A stretch of DNA of 51,704 nucleotides from Acidobacteriota bacterium (lineage in GTDB: Bacteria > Acidobacteriota > Terriglobia > Terriglobales > Acidobacteriaceae): contig QIAN01000012.1 in assembly GCA_003225005.1 (NCBI GenBank), forward strand, positions 1 to 51,704. Direction: 5' to 3'. Positions 25,709-36,716 of this stretch are shown piece after piece. The translations under genes were made by a program, and so were the position numbers. The notes under the pieces are model-generated. The model ran no database searches. It saw nothing but the letters and a program-made list of their open reading frames with translations, and was not told the DNA's origin. Position 1 is the stretch's first letter, and each line of letters opens with the position of its first letter.

Positions 25709-26584
25709 ATGAGCACCACCGAGATGAAGGACGGCGTCAGAGATATCAAAGAAGTCGTGAAGCAAAAGTATGGCGAGGCCGCGCTCCGCGTGAAGTCGGG
25801 GGGTAGCTCCTGCTGCGGCGCGTTTTCCGGTGGCGGTTGTGGCGATCCCATCACTTCCAATCTTTATGATGCGCTAGAGGCCACTCAGATTCCAGAAGAA
25901 GCGTTGCTGGCCTCGCTAGGCTGCGGCAATCCGACCGCGCTGGCCCAGCTGAATCCCGGCGAGATAGTGCTCGATCTTGGCTCCGGCGGCGGCATCGACG
26001 TACTGCTCAGCGCGAAGCGTGTCGGGCCCACAGGCAAAGCGTACGGGCTTGACATGACTGATGAAATGCTTGCCCTGGCCAACGAAAACAAGCGCAAAGC
26101 GGGGTTGGACAACGTTGAGTTCCTGAAAGGCGAAATTGAGCATATTCCGCTGCCCGACAACTCTGTGGACGTGATCATCTCCAACTGCGTCATCAATCTC
26201 TCCGCGGACAAAGATCGGGTTCTGCGCCAAGCCTTTCGCGTGCTCAAACCCGGGGGGCGCTTCGCGGTTTCCGACGTAGTCACGCGCGGCGAAATGCTGC
26301 CTGAGCTTCGCCAGAGCGTACTCGCCTGGGTCGGTTGTATCGCCGGAGCGCTGGAGGAGAACGAATATCGCGGTAAGCTCGGAGCCGCTGGATTTGAACA
26401 GATCGACCTCGAACCTACCCGCATCTATTGCACGGAAGACGCTCGCGAATTCCTCACAGGGCAGGGAATCGATGTTGACGCTCTCGCTCCCCAAGTGGAT
26501 GGAAAATTCATGAGTGCGTTCGTCCGCGCCGTGAAACCGAAACTCCAACAGCAGACGTGCTGCGGTCCGACCTGCTGCGGCTAA
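25709..26584 (+). CDS. arsM: Arsenite S-adenosylmethionine methyltransferase
   Basis: ArsM converts As(III) stepwise to methylated, partly volatile arsenicals using SAM. The 291-residue protein has the Rossmann SAM site [16 protein letters not shown], then GLDMTDEML. The three cysteines needed for As(III) are C72 (LGCGNP), C160 (SNCVINLS) and C210 (WVGCIAG), all conserved. An N-terminal Cys cluster ([14 protein letters not shown]) and a C-terminal CCGPTCCG could bind further arsenic. An AGGAGG site lies just before the ATG. The product is cytosolic and co-transcribed with arsR and arsC. Confidence 0.96.
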   Translation: MSTTEMKDGVRDIKEVVKQKYGEAALRVKSGGSSCCGAFSGGGCGDPITSNLYDALEATQIPEEALLASLGCGNPTALAQLNPGEIVLDLGSGGGIDVLLSAKRVGPTGKAYGLDMTDEMLALANENKRKAGLDNVEFLKGEIEHIPLPDNSVDVIISNCVINLSADKDRVLRQAFRVLKPGGRFAVSDVVTRGEMLPELRQSVLAWVGCIAGALEENEYRGKLGAAGFEQIDLEPTRIYCTEDAREFLTGQGIDVDALAPQVDGKFMSAFVRAVKPKLQQQTCCGPTCCG

Positions 26585-26605
26585 CGCGAGCCAAGGCTAT
26601 TAGCT

Positions 26606-27097
26606 ATGCAAGGCGTCCGCAATGTTTTGTTTCTGTGTACGGGAAATTCAGCGCGCTCCATCATGGCTGAAGCAATCCTGAATTCCAAAGGTAAGCCCAG
26701 CTTCAATGCCCACAGTGCCGGGAGTCATCCCACCGGAGCGGTTCGGCCTGAGGCGTTACGGCAGTTGGAACGAGTCCATCTTTCGACCCGTGGCCTGCGA
26801 AGCAAGAGCTGGGACGAGTTTGCGGGCGAGGGTGCTCCCCAGCTCGATTTCATTCTTACCGTATGCGACAACGCCGCCAAAGAGGTTTGCCCGGTTTGGC
26901 CCGGTCGCCCTGTAACGGCACATTGGGGCATCTCCGATCCTGCTGCAGTGCGGGGGACTGAAGAGAAGGTGGAGGAAGCTTACCGCGAGGCTTTCTTTCA
27001 CCTTGAAAGACGCATTAGCGTATTCCTCGGGCTCCCGTTCGCCAGTCTCGACAGTCTTTCACTGAAGAGGGAAGTCGAGAAGATTGGACATAAATGA
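26606..27097 (+). CDS. arsC: Arsenate reductase, thioredoxin-coupled LMW-PTP type
   Basis: This enzyme reduces arsenate to arsenite. The 163 residues begin NVLFLCTGNSARSIMAEAIL, the P-loop C-x5-R with nucleophile C11. The cysteine relay continues with C87 (FILTVCDNA) and C95 (EVCPVWPG), matching the Staphylococcus-type ArsC triple-cysteine mechanism that uses thioredoxin. HWGISDPA supplies the general-acid Asp. It is longer than the usual 130-140 residues by a C-terminal extension (FASLDSLSLKREVEK). The arsenite it produces would be methylated by ArsM or leave through the channel whose broken gene overlaps its stop codon (ATGA). Confidence 0.95.
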   Translation: MQGVRNVLFLCTGNSARSIMAEAILNSKGKPSFNAHSAGSHPTGAVRPEALRQLERVHLSTRGLRSKSWDEFAGEGAPQLDFILTVCDNAAKEVCPVWPGRPVTAHWGISDPAAVRGTEEKVEEAYREAFFHLERRISVFLGLPFASLDSLSLKREVEKIGHK

Positions 27098-27787
27098 ACT
27101 TCAATCCGAGCGCCCGGGTTGTGGCGGAGTTTCTCGGAACTGCGTTCCTTCTTGCTGCGGTAGTCGGGTCCGGAATCATGGCTGAACGCCTGGCAAGCGG
27201 CAACCTTGCGATCGTGCTGCTGGCGAACACGTTGGCCACCGGCGCAGCGTTAGTGGCTTTGATTCTAACCTTTGCTACCATCTCCGGCGCCCACTTCAAC
27301 CCCGCCGTCACCATCGCCGATGCCGCACGGGGTGGAATCGCCTGGCGCGAAGCGCCCGCCTATATTGTTGCCCAGATCGCCGGTGCTTTCCTTGGAGTGG
27401 GCGAGGCGCACATCATGTTCGGGCTGCCGCTGTTCTCCTTGTCCCTTCACGCGCGGAGTGGGGGGCCCAGTTGCGGAGCGAGTTCCTCGCTACCTTCGGA
27501 TTGCTCTCGGTCATTTGAGGATGCTCTCGCACGCGGCCCACAGCAGTCGCCTTGGCCGCGGGAGCTATATCACTGCGACGTATTGGTTCACGGCTTCGAC
27601 TTCATTTGCCAATCCCGCGGTTACACTGGCCCGCGCTGCCAGCGACACCTTTGCCGGGATTCGTCCTGCTGACGCTCCCGGCTTCATGGTCGCGCAACTG
27701 ACTGGGGCGATTGCCGCTACCCTGCTCTTTCGTTGGTTCGGTAACGCCACGCGATTCGGGCCGTCCACGACAGAAATACGGAAATGA
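27094..27787 (+). pseudogene. Disrupted MIP/aquaglyceroporin gene of the ars operon (aqpS-like)
   Basis: The first frame encodes FLGTAFLLAAVVGSGIMAE and FATISGAHFNPAVTIADA, which is the first NPA pore motif. The end of the gene (STSFANPAVTLARA, the second NPA, and PGFMVAQLTGAIAATLLFRW) lies in another frame. Three lesions separate them: a G6 run at 27460-27465 one base short, a TGA at 27516-27518 where Trp is expected, and a further one-base loss near 27565. Restoring these gives a normal channel of about 230 residues. In ars operons such channels release As(III). Homopolymer sequencing error could explain one lesion but hardly all three. Confidence 0.75.
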
Positions 27788-27998
27788 CGAGAGGAGCCGC
27801 TGCAGAGTAGCGGGAGTTGATTCTCCCCACGTGAAATTCAGCCCGCAGCCAATGGCCGAGACACTGTCGCGTCACGCCGTGCCGCTGATCGCTTTGAGGT
27901 CTTCAGCGCCTGCGTGTGCCCCAGCGTAGCGCATCCGGAAGCAATGAGAGTCATGCGGCTAATGGGGCAGGTCGCAGGCGGCCGCTGGTTTCGTTTTA

Positions 27999-29615
27999 TC
28001 AGGCCGGAGTGGGAGTTTTCTCGGAAACCGATCTGCCGGCGGGAATCACGAGCTCCACCAGCGTGCCCGGTTGAGTATTCGAAAGCCGCAACTCTCCGCC
28101 AAATTCCTTGGCTCGTTGCCGCATTCCCCCAAGGCCAATGCCAATACTGTCGGGCTGCAGGTCTGCTGTCCGTTTCTTGATTCCCTTGCCATCATCCCGC
28201 ACCGAAACGATCATCTGACCGTCTCGCCGGCTGAGATTGATCCAGACCTTGCGCGCTTCCGAATGCTTGAAGACATTGGTGAGCGCTTCCTGAACGATGC
28301 GGAAGATTGCGGTCTCCAGTTCTGGCGCAAGCCGCGGGAAGTCAGGCTGGACCTCGAATGAAGTCTCGATGCCACTGCGCTTAGTCAGTCCGTCCATGTA
28401 CCAGGAAAGCGCGGAAAGCAGTCCAACTTCGTCCAGCAAGGGGGGATGCAAGAGGTGAGACATGCTGCGTACCTGTTGGATGGCGCGATCAATGATTTCG
28501 CTGGCTTCGTCGGCCACCGGCCTTTCCGCTGGCGTCGAGTTTGGCCCAAGCGATTTGCCCAAGACCATCTTGGCCACGGCAAGCTCCTGTCCCAACCCAT
28601 CGTGCAGGTCGCGCGCGATGCGTCGCCGCTCCTCGTCCTGCATCGACAACAGGCGGACAGAAAGCCGGCGCAACTCGGCGGTTCTTTCGTCGACCATCTT
28701 CTCCAGTTCTGCCGCGCTGTCGCGAATCGATTGTTCCAGCATCTTGCTGTCGTGGATGTCGGAACAAGTGCCGTACCACTTGACGATCCCTCCCTTCAGG
28801 TCGCGAATCGGCAAGGCGCGAGCGCGAAACCAACGATAGGCGCCATCGCGCGAGCGAATGCGATATTCGGCCTCGTAGTTAGCTCCCGATTCGACGGAAC
28901 GCAGCCAGTGCGCCATGGCGTGTTCCTTGTCATCTGGATGCACACAGTCCAGCCACTCAAAGCCATTGACCGACCTTGAGTCAGCTCCGGTGTAATCGTA
29001 GAATCGATCACTGATGTAATCCCTGGAGCCGTCCGCCTGCCGGCTGAAAATAATGTCTGGCGCAGTGTGAACGATGGCGTCGAGTTCCTGATTCTTGCGC
29101 GCCAGCTCGCGGTTGAGCTGCTGCAGCGTTTGACTTCTCGTCTCTAATTCCTCCGTTCGCTCTTCAACGCGGCGTTCCAGTTCACGATTCAAGGTTTGGA
29201 GCTGCCGGGTTTTGCGATGTAGCTCGGAAAAGACGCTGACCTTGGCGCGCAGAAGTTCGGGAATAACCGGTACGGAGATGTAATCCACGGCGCCCTGTTG
29301 GTATCCCTTGAGCCGGTCAACGTCGGTGAGGTGCACGGCGGAAATAAAAATGATCGCCGTCTTCTGAAAGCGGGGATGCTGGCGAATCATGTTCGCCAAT
29401 TCGAAACCGTCAACCTCAGGCATGCTCACGTCCATGAGCACGACCGCGACGTCGTTCTTCAGCAATAACTCCAGGGCCTCTTTCGCCGAACTGGCTTTGA
29501 TCAAATTCTCATCGAGTTCGCCCAACATGACTTCATAACTGAGCAGCTTGGCGGGCTGATCGTCCACCATCAATATGTTGACTCTGTCCTTCATAGGTTG
29601 TGGTGTGTTTGGCAT
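27999..29615 (-). CDS. REC-PAS-HisKA_3 sensor kinase
   Basis: This is a soluble 538-residue protein. The N-terminal receiver has D62 in VVLMDVSMPEVDG. A coiled coil (about 125-180) leads to a PAS/PAC domain (IVHTAPDIIFSRQADG to EYRIRSRDGAYRWFRARA). The NarL-type dimerisation domain has H338 in RRRIARDLHDGLGQELA, and the HATPase shows VQEALTNVFKHS, VRDDGKGI and GIGLGGMRQRA. Such kinases normally phosphorylate LuxR-type regulators, none of which is encoded nearby. It follows the poly-HAMP kinase by 44 bp on the same strand, so the giant kinase may phosphorylate its receiver. An alternative start is Met8. Confidence 0.92.
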   Translation of the reverse strand: MPNTPQPMKDRVNILMVDDQPAKLLSYEVMLGELDENLIKASSAKEALELLLKNDVAVVLMDVSMPEVDGFELANMIRQHPRFQKTAIIFISAVHLTDVDRLKGYQQGAVDYISVPVIPELLRAKVSVFSELHRKTRQLQTLNRELERRVEERTEELETRSQTLQQLNRELARKNQELDAIVHTAPDIIFSRQADGSRDYISDRFYDYTGADSRSVNGFEWLDCVHPDDKEHAMAHWLRSVESGANYEAEYRIRSRDGAYRWFRARALPIRDLKGGIVKWYGTCSDIHDSKMLEQSIRDSAAELEKMVDERTAELRRLSVRLLSMQDEERRRIARDLHDGLGQELAVAKMVLGKSLGPNSTPAERPVADEASEIIDRAIQQVRSMSHLLHPPLLDEVGLLSALSWYMDGLTKRSGIETSFEVQPDFPRLAPELETAIFRIVQEALTNVFKHSEARKVWINLSRRDGQMIVSVRDDGKGIKKRTADLQPDSIGIGLGGMRQRAKEFGGELRLSNTQPGTLVELVIPAGRSVSEKTPTPA

Positions 29616-29659
29616 GGAGCGTCCCCCAAAGATTCCCCATCCCTAAATCATTCATGCCG

Positions 29660-32600
29660 CTATCTGTGCAACCACATACGCAACGCGGAAAGCAATTGGT
29701 CGGTGTTAACTGGCTTCGCCAGGTACTCAGAGGCTCCCGCCTCCAGACACTTCTCGCGATCCCCTTTCATGGCTTTTGCCGTCAAGGCAACGATCGGCAG
29801 TCTCCGGAATGAAGGATTCTGGCGGATCATTTGCATCGTGGCATAACCGTCCATCTCGGGCATCATGATGTCCATCAATACAATCGAGACATCTGGAGTG
29901 GATTCTATCGTGGCGATCGCTTCCCGGCCAGTTCCCGCGGTCAGCACAATCATTCCACGACGCTCCAGCACGCTGCTGAGCGCGAAGATGTTTCGTACGT
30001 CGTCATCGACCACCAGCACTTTCTTCCCCGCCAGGGCTTCATCCGAACGATGCAGCCGGTCGATCATCTTCTGCTTCTCGGGCGGAAGGTCGGCGACCAC
30101 GCGGTGCAGGAACAGCGCCGTTTCATCCATCAGCCGCTCCGGAGATTCGACGCCCTTCACCACGACGCTGCGTGCCAGCGTATGCAGTCGAGCGTCCTCC
30201 TCAGGCGTCAATTCCTTGCCGGTAAACACAACGACCGGCAGGTCGCTCAGGGACGGTGTATCGCGGAGCCGCTCGAGGACGTCAAAGCCTGACATATCGG
30301 GCAGACGCAAATCAAGCACCACGCAGTCGAAACGTTGACCGTTAACGGCGGCCAGTGCCTCCTGGCCAGTGGAAACGATCTCGGTGTCGATGTCGTCATA
30401 TCCGAGCAATTCCTTGATGCTGAACTGCTCGACCGGATTATCCTCGACAACCAGCAACTTCTTGCGCCGTGGCGTCGAATACTCCCGGATACGGGACAGT
30501 GCCGCGTCCAAACCCTGTGGAGTGCTGGGCTTGGTCACAAATGCAAACGCTCCACGTGCCAGGCCGTGTTGTCGGTCCTCATCCAAGGTCAGCATTTGTA
30601 CCGGGATATGCCGTGTGGCCGCGTCCTGCTTCAGATGGTTGAGCACGGTCCAGCCCAGCATGTCCGGCAAGAAAACGTCCAGTGATATTGCGGTGGGATG
30701 ATACTCGCGAGCGAGCGCCAGCGCCTCCGCTCCGCGGGTAGCGACGAGGACTTTGAATCCTTTGTCGCGCGACAGATCACACAACACACGAGCATAGTGC
30801 GGGTCGTCTTCCACGATCAGCAAGACGGCATCGTCCGGCTGGAGATTCTCCCGGTCGTCAGGGATCCTTTCCATCGGCATTTCCGCCGCCTTGGCAGCGG
30901 CCAATTCAAGCTGTGAAGAAGAAATTGAGGATCTGCGATCTGCCGCCGGCACGGTAGAGCTGGAGGGGCCCACGTATGTTTGCGGCAGGTAAAGGGTGAA
31001 CGTGCTGCCCTTGCCAGGAGTGCTGCGCAACTGAATTTCACCGCCCAGCAAGCTTGCCAACTCGCGGCTGATTGCCAATCCCAGGCCGGTGCCGCCGTAT
31101 TTGCGGCTGGTGCCGGCGTCGGCTTGCTGGAAGGCCTCGAAGATGATGCGCTGCTTCTCCGGAGCAATACCAATACCAGAGTCGCTGACCTCGAAGGCTA
31201 CCACCGACGCCGCTTTCGCGAGGACGGGATGTTCCTCGCTCCATCCGCTTTTGGCCTGAGACACGGAGAGTTTCACGCCGCCCTCTTCGGTGAACTTGAA
31301 AGCGTTCGAAAGCAGATTCTTCAAGACCTGCTGCAAGCGCTTGGAGTCGGTAACCAGACTGCGGGAAAGGTGAGGATCCGACTGCACCTCGAAGTTGATT
31401 TGCCGGTTGTCAGCCTCGTGCCGGAATGGCCGGGCCACCATATCGAGTAGGTTGCCAAAGAAGACTTCTTCGGCTTCGACGGAAACTGTGCCGGATTCGA
31501 TCTTCGACAAGTCGAGAATGTCGGTGATCAAGTTCAACAAGTCGGTTCCGGCCGCATGAATGGTGCGGGCGAACTCAACTTGTTTGGGCGTCAGGTTCAG
31601 ATCCGGGTTATCGCTCAGCTGCTGCCCTAGAACCAGGATGCTGTTCAGCGGCGTACGCAGCTCGTGAGACATATTGGCCAGGAATTCGGATTTGTATTTC
31701 GAAGTCAGCGCCAGTTCTTTGGCTTTGTCCTCCAGCGCCCGGCGTGCCTGTTCGATTTCCTGGTTCTTGCGTTCCACTTCAACGTTCTGTTCGGCGAGCT
31801 GCTGAGCTTTCTGGGCTAGCTGCTCGTTGGTCTGCTGCAGTTCTTTTTGCTGGGTTTGCAGCTCGGTGGCTAATTGCTGAGACTGTTTCAGCAAGCCTTC
31901 CGTCTGCATTGTGGCCTCGATACTGTTGAGCACGATACCAATGCTGGCCGTCAATTGTTCAAGGAACGCCAACTGGGAGGCAGTGAAGGCGCCCAACGAT
32001 GCCAGTTCGATCACCGCCTTTACCCGATCTTCAAACAGAACGGGCAACACGATCACATTTCTCGGTACGGCCTGGAACAAGCCGGAGCGGACGGCGATGG
32101 TGTTCGGCGGCAGATCGGTGATCAGCATTCGCCGCTTTTCCGCCGCACACTGTCCGACCAGACCCTCTCCAATCTTCAAACGCCGCAGATGTCCGACTTC
32201 TCCATCGCCTGCAAAAGCCGACAGCAGAACCATCTCCGCCGATTCGTCGCTTTCCATTTGGTAGATCACGCCCTGCTGCGCGTTGACCAGGGGAGCTAGT
32301 TCTGACAGCAACATCCGTCCCACCGTCGTCAGATCGCGTTGGCCCTGCAACATGCCCGTGAAGCGGGCCAGGTTAGTTTTGAGCCAGTCCTGCTCCGTGT
32401 TGCGATCAGTGGTGAGGCGCAGATTGTCGATCATGGTGTTGATGTTGTCTTTGAGTTCCGCGACTTCACCGCTGGCTTCCACTTGAATGGAGCGGGTCAG
32501 GTCACCTTTGGTCACCGCCGTCGCGACTTCGGCAATCGCGCGCACCTGGTTGGTCAGGTTGTCGGCCAGCAGGTTTACGTTGCCGGTGAGATCCTTCCAG

Positions 32601-35600
32601 GTACCGGCGGCTCCGGGCACGTTGGCCTGGCCACCCAGACGTCCTTCCACACCGACCTCGCGTGCGACGGTAGTAACCTGATCGGCGAAAGTAGCAAGCG
32701 TGCCGGTCATGTTGTTGATGGTTTCGGCCAGGGCTGCGACTTCCCCCTTGGCGTTCACCGTCAGTTTCTGAGTCAGCTCGCCGTTGGCAACGGCGGTCAC
32801 GACTTTCACGATGCCGCGTACCTGTTCGGTCAGGTTGGCAGCCATTACGTTTACGTTGTCTGTGAGATCCTTCCACGTGCCGGCGACGCCGGGCACTTGC
32901 GCCTGGCCGCCGAGCTTGCCGTCGGTGCCGACCTCGCGGGCCACGCGGGTTACTTCAGCCGCGAAGGCGTTGAGTTGGTCCACCATCGTATTGATGGTAT
33001 TCTTGAGCTCGAGAATTTCTCCCTTCACGTCTACCGTGATTTTGCGAGACAGATCGCCGCGAGCCACGGCCGTAGTCACTTCGGCGATGTTACGCACCTG
33101 ACCGGTAAGATTTCCGGCCATGGCGTTCACTGAGTCGGTAAGATCTTTCCAGGTTCCGGCGACGCCGGGGACGTTGGCCTGTCCACCGAGCCGCCCTTCG
33201 CTCCCCACTTCGCGGGCTACGCGGGTCACTTCAGCAGCGAACGACCGCAACTGTTCGACCATCGTGTTCAGCGTTTCTTTGAGCTGCAAGATTTCGCCGC
33301 GCACGTCTACGGTGATTTTCTTGGAGAGGTCGCCGTTCGCGATGGCGGTAGCGACTTCGGCAATGTTTCGCACCTGACCAGTCAGGTTGCTGGCCATGAA
33401 GTTGACGTTGTCGGTAAGATCCTTCCACGTGCCGGCCACTCCTGGCACCTGGGCCTGTCCGCCGAGTTTTCCGTCAGTACCGACTTCGCGGGCCACACGG
33501 GTTACCTCCCCGGCGAACGCGTTGAGTTGGTCCACCATCGTGTTGATGGTGTTCTTGAGTTCGAGAATTTCTCCCTTCACGTCGACCGTGATCTTGCGAG
33601 ACAGATCGCCGCGAGCCACGGCCGTAGTCACTTCGGCGATGTTACGGACCTGGCCGGTGAGGTTTCCGGCCATGGAGTTCACTGAGTCGGTGAGATCTTT
33701 CCAGGTTCCGGCGACGCCGGGAACGTGAGCCTGTCCGCCGAGCCTGCCTTCGCTACCGACTTCGCGGGCCACGCGCGTTACCTCACCGGCGAACGCGTTG
33801 AGCTGATCGACCATCGTGTTGATGGTTTCCTTGAGCAAGAGAATTTCACCGCTGACGTTCACGGTGATTTTCTTCGACAAGTCGCCGCTGGCAATGGCCG
33901 TGGACACTTCTGCGATATTCCGAACCTGGCCAGTCAAGTTGCTGGCCATGGAGTTGACGGAGTCGGTGAGATCTTTCCAGGTTCCACCAACACCGGGCAC
34001 CTGCGCCTGGCCGCCCAGCTTTCCGTCAGTACCGACTTCGCGGGCCACGCGCGTTACTTCCGATGCGAAAGAACGCAACTGGTCCACCATCGTGTTCAGA
34101 GTGTCCTTGAGCTCGAGAATTTCGCCCTTCACGTCGACCGTGATCTTGCGCGACAAATCGCCGCGAGCCACGGCCGTCGCCACTTCGGCAATATTTCGAA
34201 CTTGACCAGTCAGGTTGCTGGCCATGAAGTTCACGTTATCGGTGAGATCCTTCCACGTGCCGGCCACGCCGGGCACCTGCGCCTGGCCGCCTAGCTTGCC
34301 TTCGGTACCGACTTCGCGGGCCACACGGGTTACTTCGCCGGCGAACCCGTTAAGCTGGTCCACCATGGTGTTGATCGTATTCTTGAGTTCGAGAATTTCC
34401 CCTTTCACGTCCACCGTGATCGTGCGCGACAAATCGCCACGAGCCACCGCAGTGGTCACTTCAGCGATGTTTCGCACCTGGCCGGTGAGGTTTCCGGCCA
34501 TGGAGTTGACGGAGTCGGTGAGATCCTTCCAGGTTCCTGCCACGCCGGGGACGTTGGCTTGTCCGCCCAGGCGGCCTTCGGTACCCACTTCGCGGGCCAC
34601 TCGCGTAACTTCACCGGCGAAGCGGTTGAGCTGATCGACCATCGTGTTGAGCGTCTCTTTGAGCTGCAAGATTTCGCCGCGCACGTCGACCGTAATCTTG
34701 CGGGAAAGATCGCCATTCGCGATGGCCGTTGCCACTTCGGCGATGTTTCGCACCTGGCCAGTCAGGTTGCTGGCCATGAAGTTCACGTTGTCGGTGAGAT
34801 CTTTCCAGGTGCCGCCGACGCCGGGAACTTGCGCTTGTCCGCCGAGCTTTCCTTCGGTGCCGACTTCGCGGGCCACGCGCGTTACTTCGCCAGCGAAGGC
34901 GTTGAGCTGGTCCACCATGGTGTTGATGGTGTCTTTGAGTTCGAGAATTTCCCCTTTCACGTCCACCGTGATCTTGCGCGACAAATCGCCCCGAGCCACG
35001 GCGGTAGTCACTTCGGCGATGTTACGGACTTGAGCCGTTAAGTTTCCCGCCATGGCGTTGACGGAGTCCGTGAGGTCTTTCCAGGTACCGGCCACGCCCA
35101 CCACAACAGCCTGACCACCAAGCTTGCCGTCAGTACCCACCTCACGAGCTACGCGCGTTACTTCGGAAGCAAAGGACCGTAACTGGTCCACCATGCTGTT
35201 GATAGCTTCTTTGAGCTGAAGAATTTCGCCGCGTACGTCAACCGTGATTTTGCGGGAAAGATCGCCGCTGGCCACAGCGGTCGCCACTTCGGCGATGTTA
35301 CGAACCTGGCCGGTGAGGTTACTGGCCATAGAGTTTACGGAGTCAGTGAGATCCTTCCACGTACCAGCTACGCCGGGGACCAACGCCTGGCCACCGAGTT
35401 TGCCGTCGGTTCCGACCTCGCGCGCAACGCGGGTTACCTCAGCGGTGAATACGCCGAGCTGCTGAATCATGGTGTTGACGATGCTGGCCGAGCGCAAGAA
35501 CTCGCCTTCAAGCGGGCGGCCATCAACGTCCAGTCGCACGGTCTGCGTCAAATTGCCCTGCGCCACGGCCGCGATGGCGCGAGTAACTTCCGCGGTCGGC

Positions 35601-36019
35601 CGGAGAAGATCTTCTACCAGCGTGTTAACCGAGACTCCCATCTCGCCCCACGCGCCGCGTGATTCCTGAAATCGTGTGCGCTCTCGCGTTCTTCCTTCTT
35701 TGCCGACCACTTGCCCGACGCGCTTCAATTCCTTCGCCATTTGCTGGTTGGCGGCCACGATTTCGTTAAACGTGTCTGCCACTTTTCCCGCGAGCCCGGT
35801 CCAGGACACCGGGAGGCGCACAGAAAAATCTCCATCGCGCATAGTGTTGAGGGCTCCGAGGATCACGCTGAGATCGACGGAAACAGGTTCCCCACCAGAA
35901 TTCCCGTTGTTCTTCACCGGCGCCTTGGCCTCGGCAATCGGTTTGCCCTCCACGGGCACGTTGGGCTCGCCATTGGCAACCGCGGCAGTCGCGTTCGTGC
36001 TATTTCTTTTCATGGTCAT
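29660..36019 (-). CDS. Giant soluble poly-HAMP hybrid histidine kinase with three receivers
   Basis: The protein has 2119 residues and no transmembrane segment. Residues 50-1205 hold about 13 HAMP domains, 11 of them in near-identical 92-residue modules (VTRVAREVG..., [23 protein letters not shown]). A GAF domain lies at about 1210-1360, then a Gln/Glu-rich coiled coil. HisKA has H1452 in [12 protein letters not shown], and the HATPase shows [15 protein letters not shown] and GTGLGLAIS. Three receivers start near 1720, 1846 and 1993 ([27 protein letters not shown]). The architecture resembles group III hybrid kinases (Nik1-like, osmotic response in fungi). The second ATG (36013) has the better GGAG spacing. 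A REC-PAS kinase gene follows. Confidence 0.95.
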   Translation of the reverse strand: MTMKRNSTNATAAVANGEPNVPVEGKPIAEAKAPVKNNGNSGGEPVSVDLSVILGALNTMRDGDFSVRLPVSWTGLAGKVADTFNEIVAANQQMAKELKRVGQVVGKEGRTRERTRFQESRGAWGEMGVSVNTLVEDLLRPTAEVTRAIAAVAQGNLTQTVRLDVDGRPLEGEFLRSASIVNTMIQQLGVFTAEVTRVAREVGTDGKLGGQALVPGVAGTWKDLTDSVNSMASNLTGQVRNIAEVATAVASGDLSRKITVDVRGEILQLKEAINSMVDQLRSFASEVTRVAREVGTDGKLGGQAVVVGVAGTWKDLTDSVNAMAGNLTAQVRNIAEVTTAVARGDLSRKITVDVKGEILELKDTINTMVDQLNAFAGEVTRVAREVGTEGKLGGQAQVPGVGGTWKDLTDNVNFMASNLTGQVRNIAEVATAIANGDLSRKITVDVRGEILQLKETLNTMVDQLNRFAGEVTRVAREVGTEGRLGGQANVPGVAGTWKDLTDSVNSMAGNLTGQVRNIAEVTTAVARGDLSRTITVDVKGEILELKNTINTMVDQLNGFAGEVTRVAREVGTEGKLGGQAQVPGVAGTWKDLTDNVNFMASNLTGQVRNIAEVATAVARGDLSRKITVDVKGEILELKDTLNTMVDQLRSFASEVTRVAREVGTDGKLGGQAQVPGVGGTWKDLTDSVNSMASNLTGQVRNIAEVSTAIASGDLSKKITVNVSGEILLLKETINTMVDQLNAFAGEVTRVAREVGSEGRLGGQAHVPGVAGTWKDLTDSVNSMAGNLTGQVRNIAEVTTAVARGDLSRKITVDVKGEILELKNTINTMVDQLNAFAGEVTRVAREVGTDGKLGGQAQVPGVAGTWKDLTDNVNFMASNLTGQVRNIAEVATAIANGDLSKKITVDVRGEILQLKETLNTMVEQLRSFAAEVTRVAREVGSEGRLGGQANVPGVAGTWKDLTDSVNAMAGNLTGQVRNIAEVTTAVARGDLSRKITVDVKGEILELKNTINTMVDQLNAFAAEVTRVAREVGTDGKLGGQAQVPGVAGTWKDLTDNVNVMAANLTEQVRGIVKVVTAVANGELTQKLTVNAKGEVAALAETINNMTGTLATFADQVTTVAREVGVEGRLGGQANVPGAAGTWKDLTGNVNLLADNLTNQVRAIAEVATAVTKGDLTRSIQVEASGEVAELKDNINTMIDNLRLTTDRNTEQDWLKTNLARFTGMLQGQRDLTTVGRMLLSELAPLVNAQQGVIYQMESDESAEMVLLSAFAGDGEVGHLRRLKIGEGLVGQCAAEKRRMLITDLPPNTIAVRSGLFQAVPRNVIVLPVLFEDRVKAVIELASLGAFTASQLAFLEQLTASIGIVLNSIEATMQTEGLLKQSQQLATELQTQQKELQQTNEQLAQKAQQLAEQNVEVERKNQEIEQARRALEDKAKELALTSKYKSEFLANMSHELRTPLNSILVLGQQLSDNPDLNLTPKQVEFARTIHAAGTDLLNLITDILDLSKIESGTVSVEAEEVFFGNLLDMVARPFRHEADNRQINFEVQSDPHLSRSLVTDSKRLQQVLKNLLSNAFKFTEEGGVKLSVSQAKSGWSEEHPVLAKAASVVAFEVSDSGIGIAPEKQRIIFEAFQQADAGTSRKYGGTGLGLAISRELASLLGGEIQLRSTPGKGSTFTLYLPQTYVGPSSSTVPAADRRSSISSSQLELAAAKAAEMPMERIPDDRENLQPDDAVLLIVEDDPHYARVLCDLSRDKGFKVLVATRGAEALALAREYHPTAISLDVFLPDMLGWTVLNHLKQDAATRHIPVQMLTLDEDRQHGLARGAFAFVTKPSTPQGLDAALSRIREYSTPRRKKLLVVEDNPVEQFSIKELLGYDDIDTEIVSTGQEALAAVNGQRFDCVVLDLRLPDMSGFDVLERLRDTPSLSDLPVVVFTGKELTPEEDARLHTLARSVVVKGVESPERLMDETALFLHRVVADLPPEKQKMIDRLHRSDEALAGKKVLVVDDDVRNIFALSSVLERRGMIVLTAGTGREAIATIESTPDVSIVLMDIMMPEMDGYATMQMIRQNPSFRRLPIVALTAKAMKGDREKCLEAGASEYLAKPVNTDQLLSALRMWLHR
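32410..35445. repeat. Eleven tandem 276-bp HAMP-module repeats
   Basis: Inside the giant kinase gene, an in-frame unit of 276 bp (92 residues) recurs 11 times. Each unit encodes VTRVAREVG, a GQAxVPG turn, [11 protein letters not shown] and one HAMP. Units alternate between [18 protein letters not shown] and [18 protein letters not shown] types, giving a higher-order period near 552 bp. The outermost C-terminal units are the most divergent. The identity is high enough to invite unequal recombination or assembly collapse. Confidence 0.9.
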
Positions 36020-36716
36020 CGTCTCCGGGGACGAGGAAGGTTGAGTCTTGCGAAACTAGCTCTTCATTATCATTATTTCCGTTTTTCCGATGTGCAAATA
36101 AGTGAAAGGGGACCTCGACAATTGGACAATACCGCTTCGGGGGGGAGGAAGGGTGTCGAGAAGTGCTCAGCAGCAGAGATGTCGTGATTGCCTTCGACGC
36201 CAAACTTAGCATTTCGGACTAAAGGCGCAACCCCCCAACGTACAGGATCTTTCCAAATTCGTAACACAATAGCGGGGGGGTCTCTCTAGGGTGTTTCCTG
36301 TAGTAGCCAAACCAGTAGTTCATCCCATTTACCGGGCCGCCTGAGAGGCGGGACGGCGCCAACCTCTGGCCACAAGCCTCTGTTGCCGCTCATGCTGTTC
36401 GATCGGTTGCCGTAGACGTGCCGCATTCTTAATGGAAACGACATGCATCCTAGGAACGTAGCCTTCGCCAAGCTCCCCCGAGGCCCCAAGTTCCTCGCAC
36501 TCTTAGGTATTCAGCCTGCATCGCAAGCAACTCCTGGCGGGGCTGTTCGCCGATCAGGGTTAGATTTTATCCGGCTGAGTTGCAACATTGAACTCCAGTA
36601 TGTTCCCAACCGCCGGTCAGCATTTACAATGCAGCCTGTAGTTTCGCCCGTGGGGTGGACGGAAGGCTTGGCAATCGAATCTAAACGAGCCGAATCTAAG
36701 TGACGTAAGGAATCGG
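36020..36716. other. Divergent intergenic region without recognisable gene
   Basis: This holds 697 bases between the divergently transcribed giant kinase and E1 dehydrogenase. Open frames of 60-86 codons exist but have no ribosome site or family resemblance. G runs (36138-36144, 36274-36281) stand out. I cannot point to a convincing -35/-10 pair for either gene, although an AATAATGATAAT-like stretch read on the minus strand near 36070 could hold a -10 box for the kinase. Confidence 0.4.

Noticed and set aside
29831-35041. Many long plus-strand open frames opposite the giant kinase
   Set aside because: They are antisense shadows of the repetitive HAMP modules; translations repeat with the same 276-bp period and have no ribosome sites.
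32410-35445. Regular repeats considered as a CRISPR array or satellite
   Set aside because: The period is 276 bp, the repeats are coding and in frame, and there are no unique spacers.
36443-36703. 86-codon plus-strand ORF in the gap before E1
   Set aside because: No ribosome site, mixed composition and no family resemblance.
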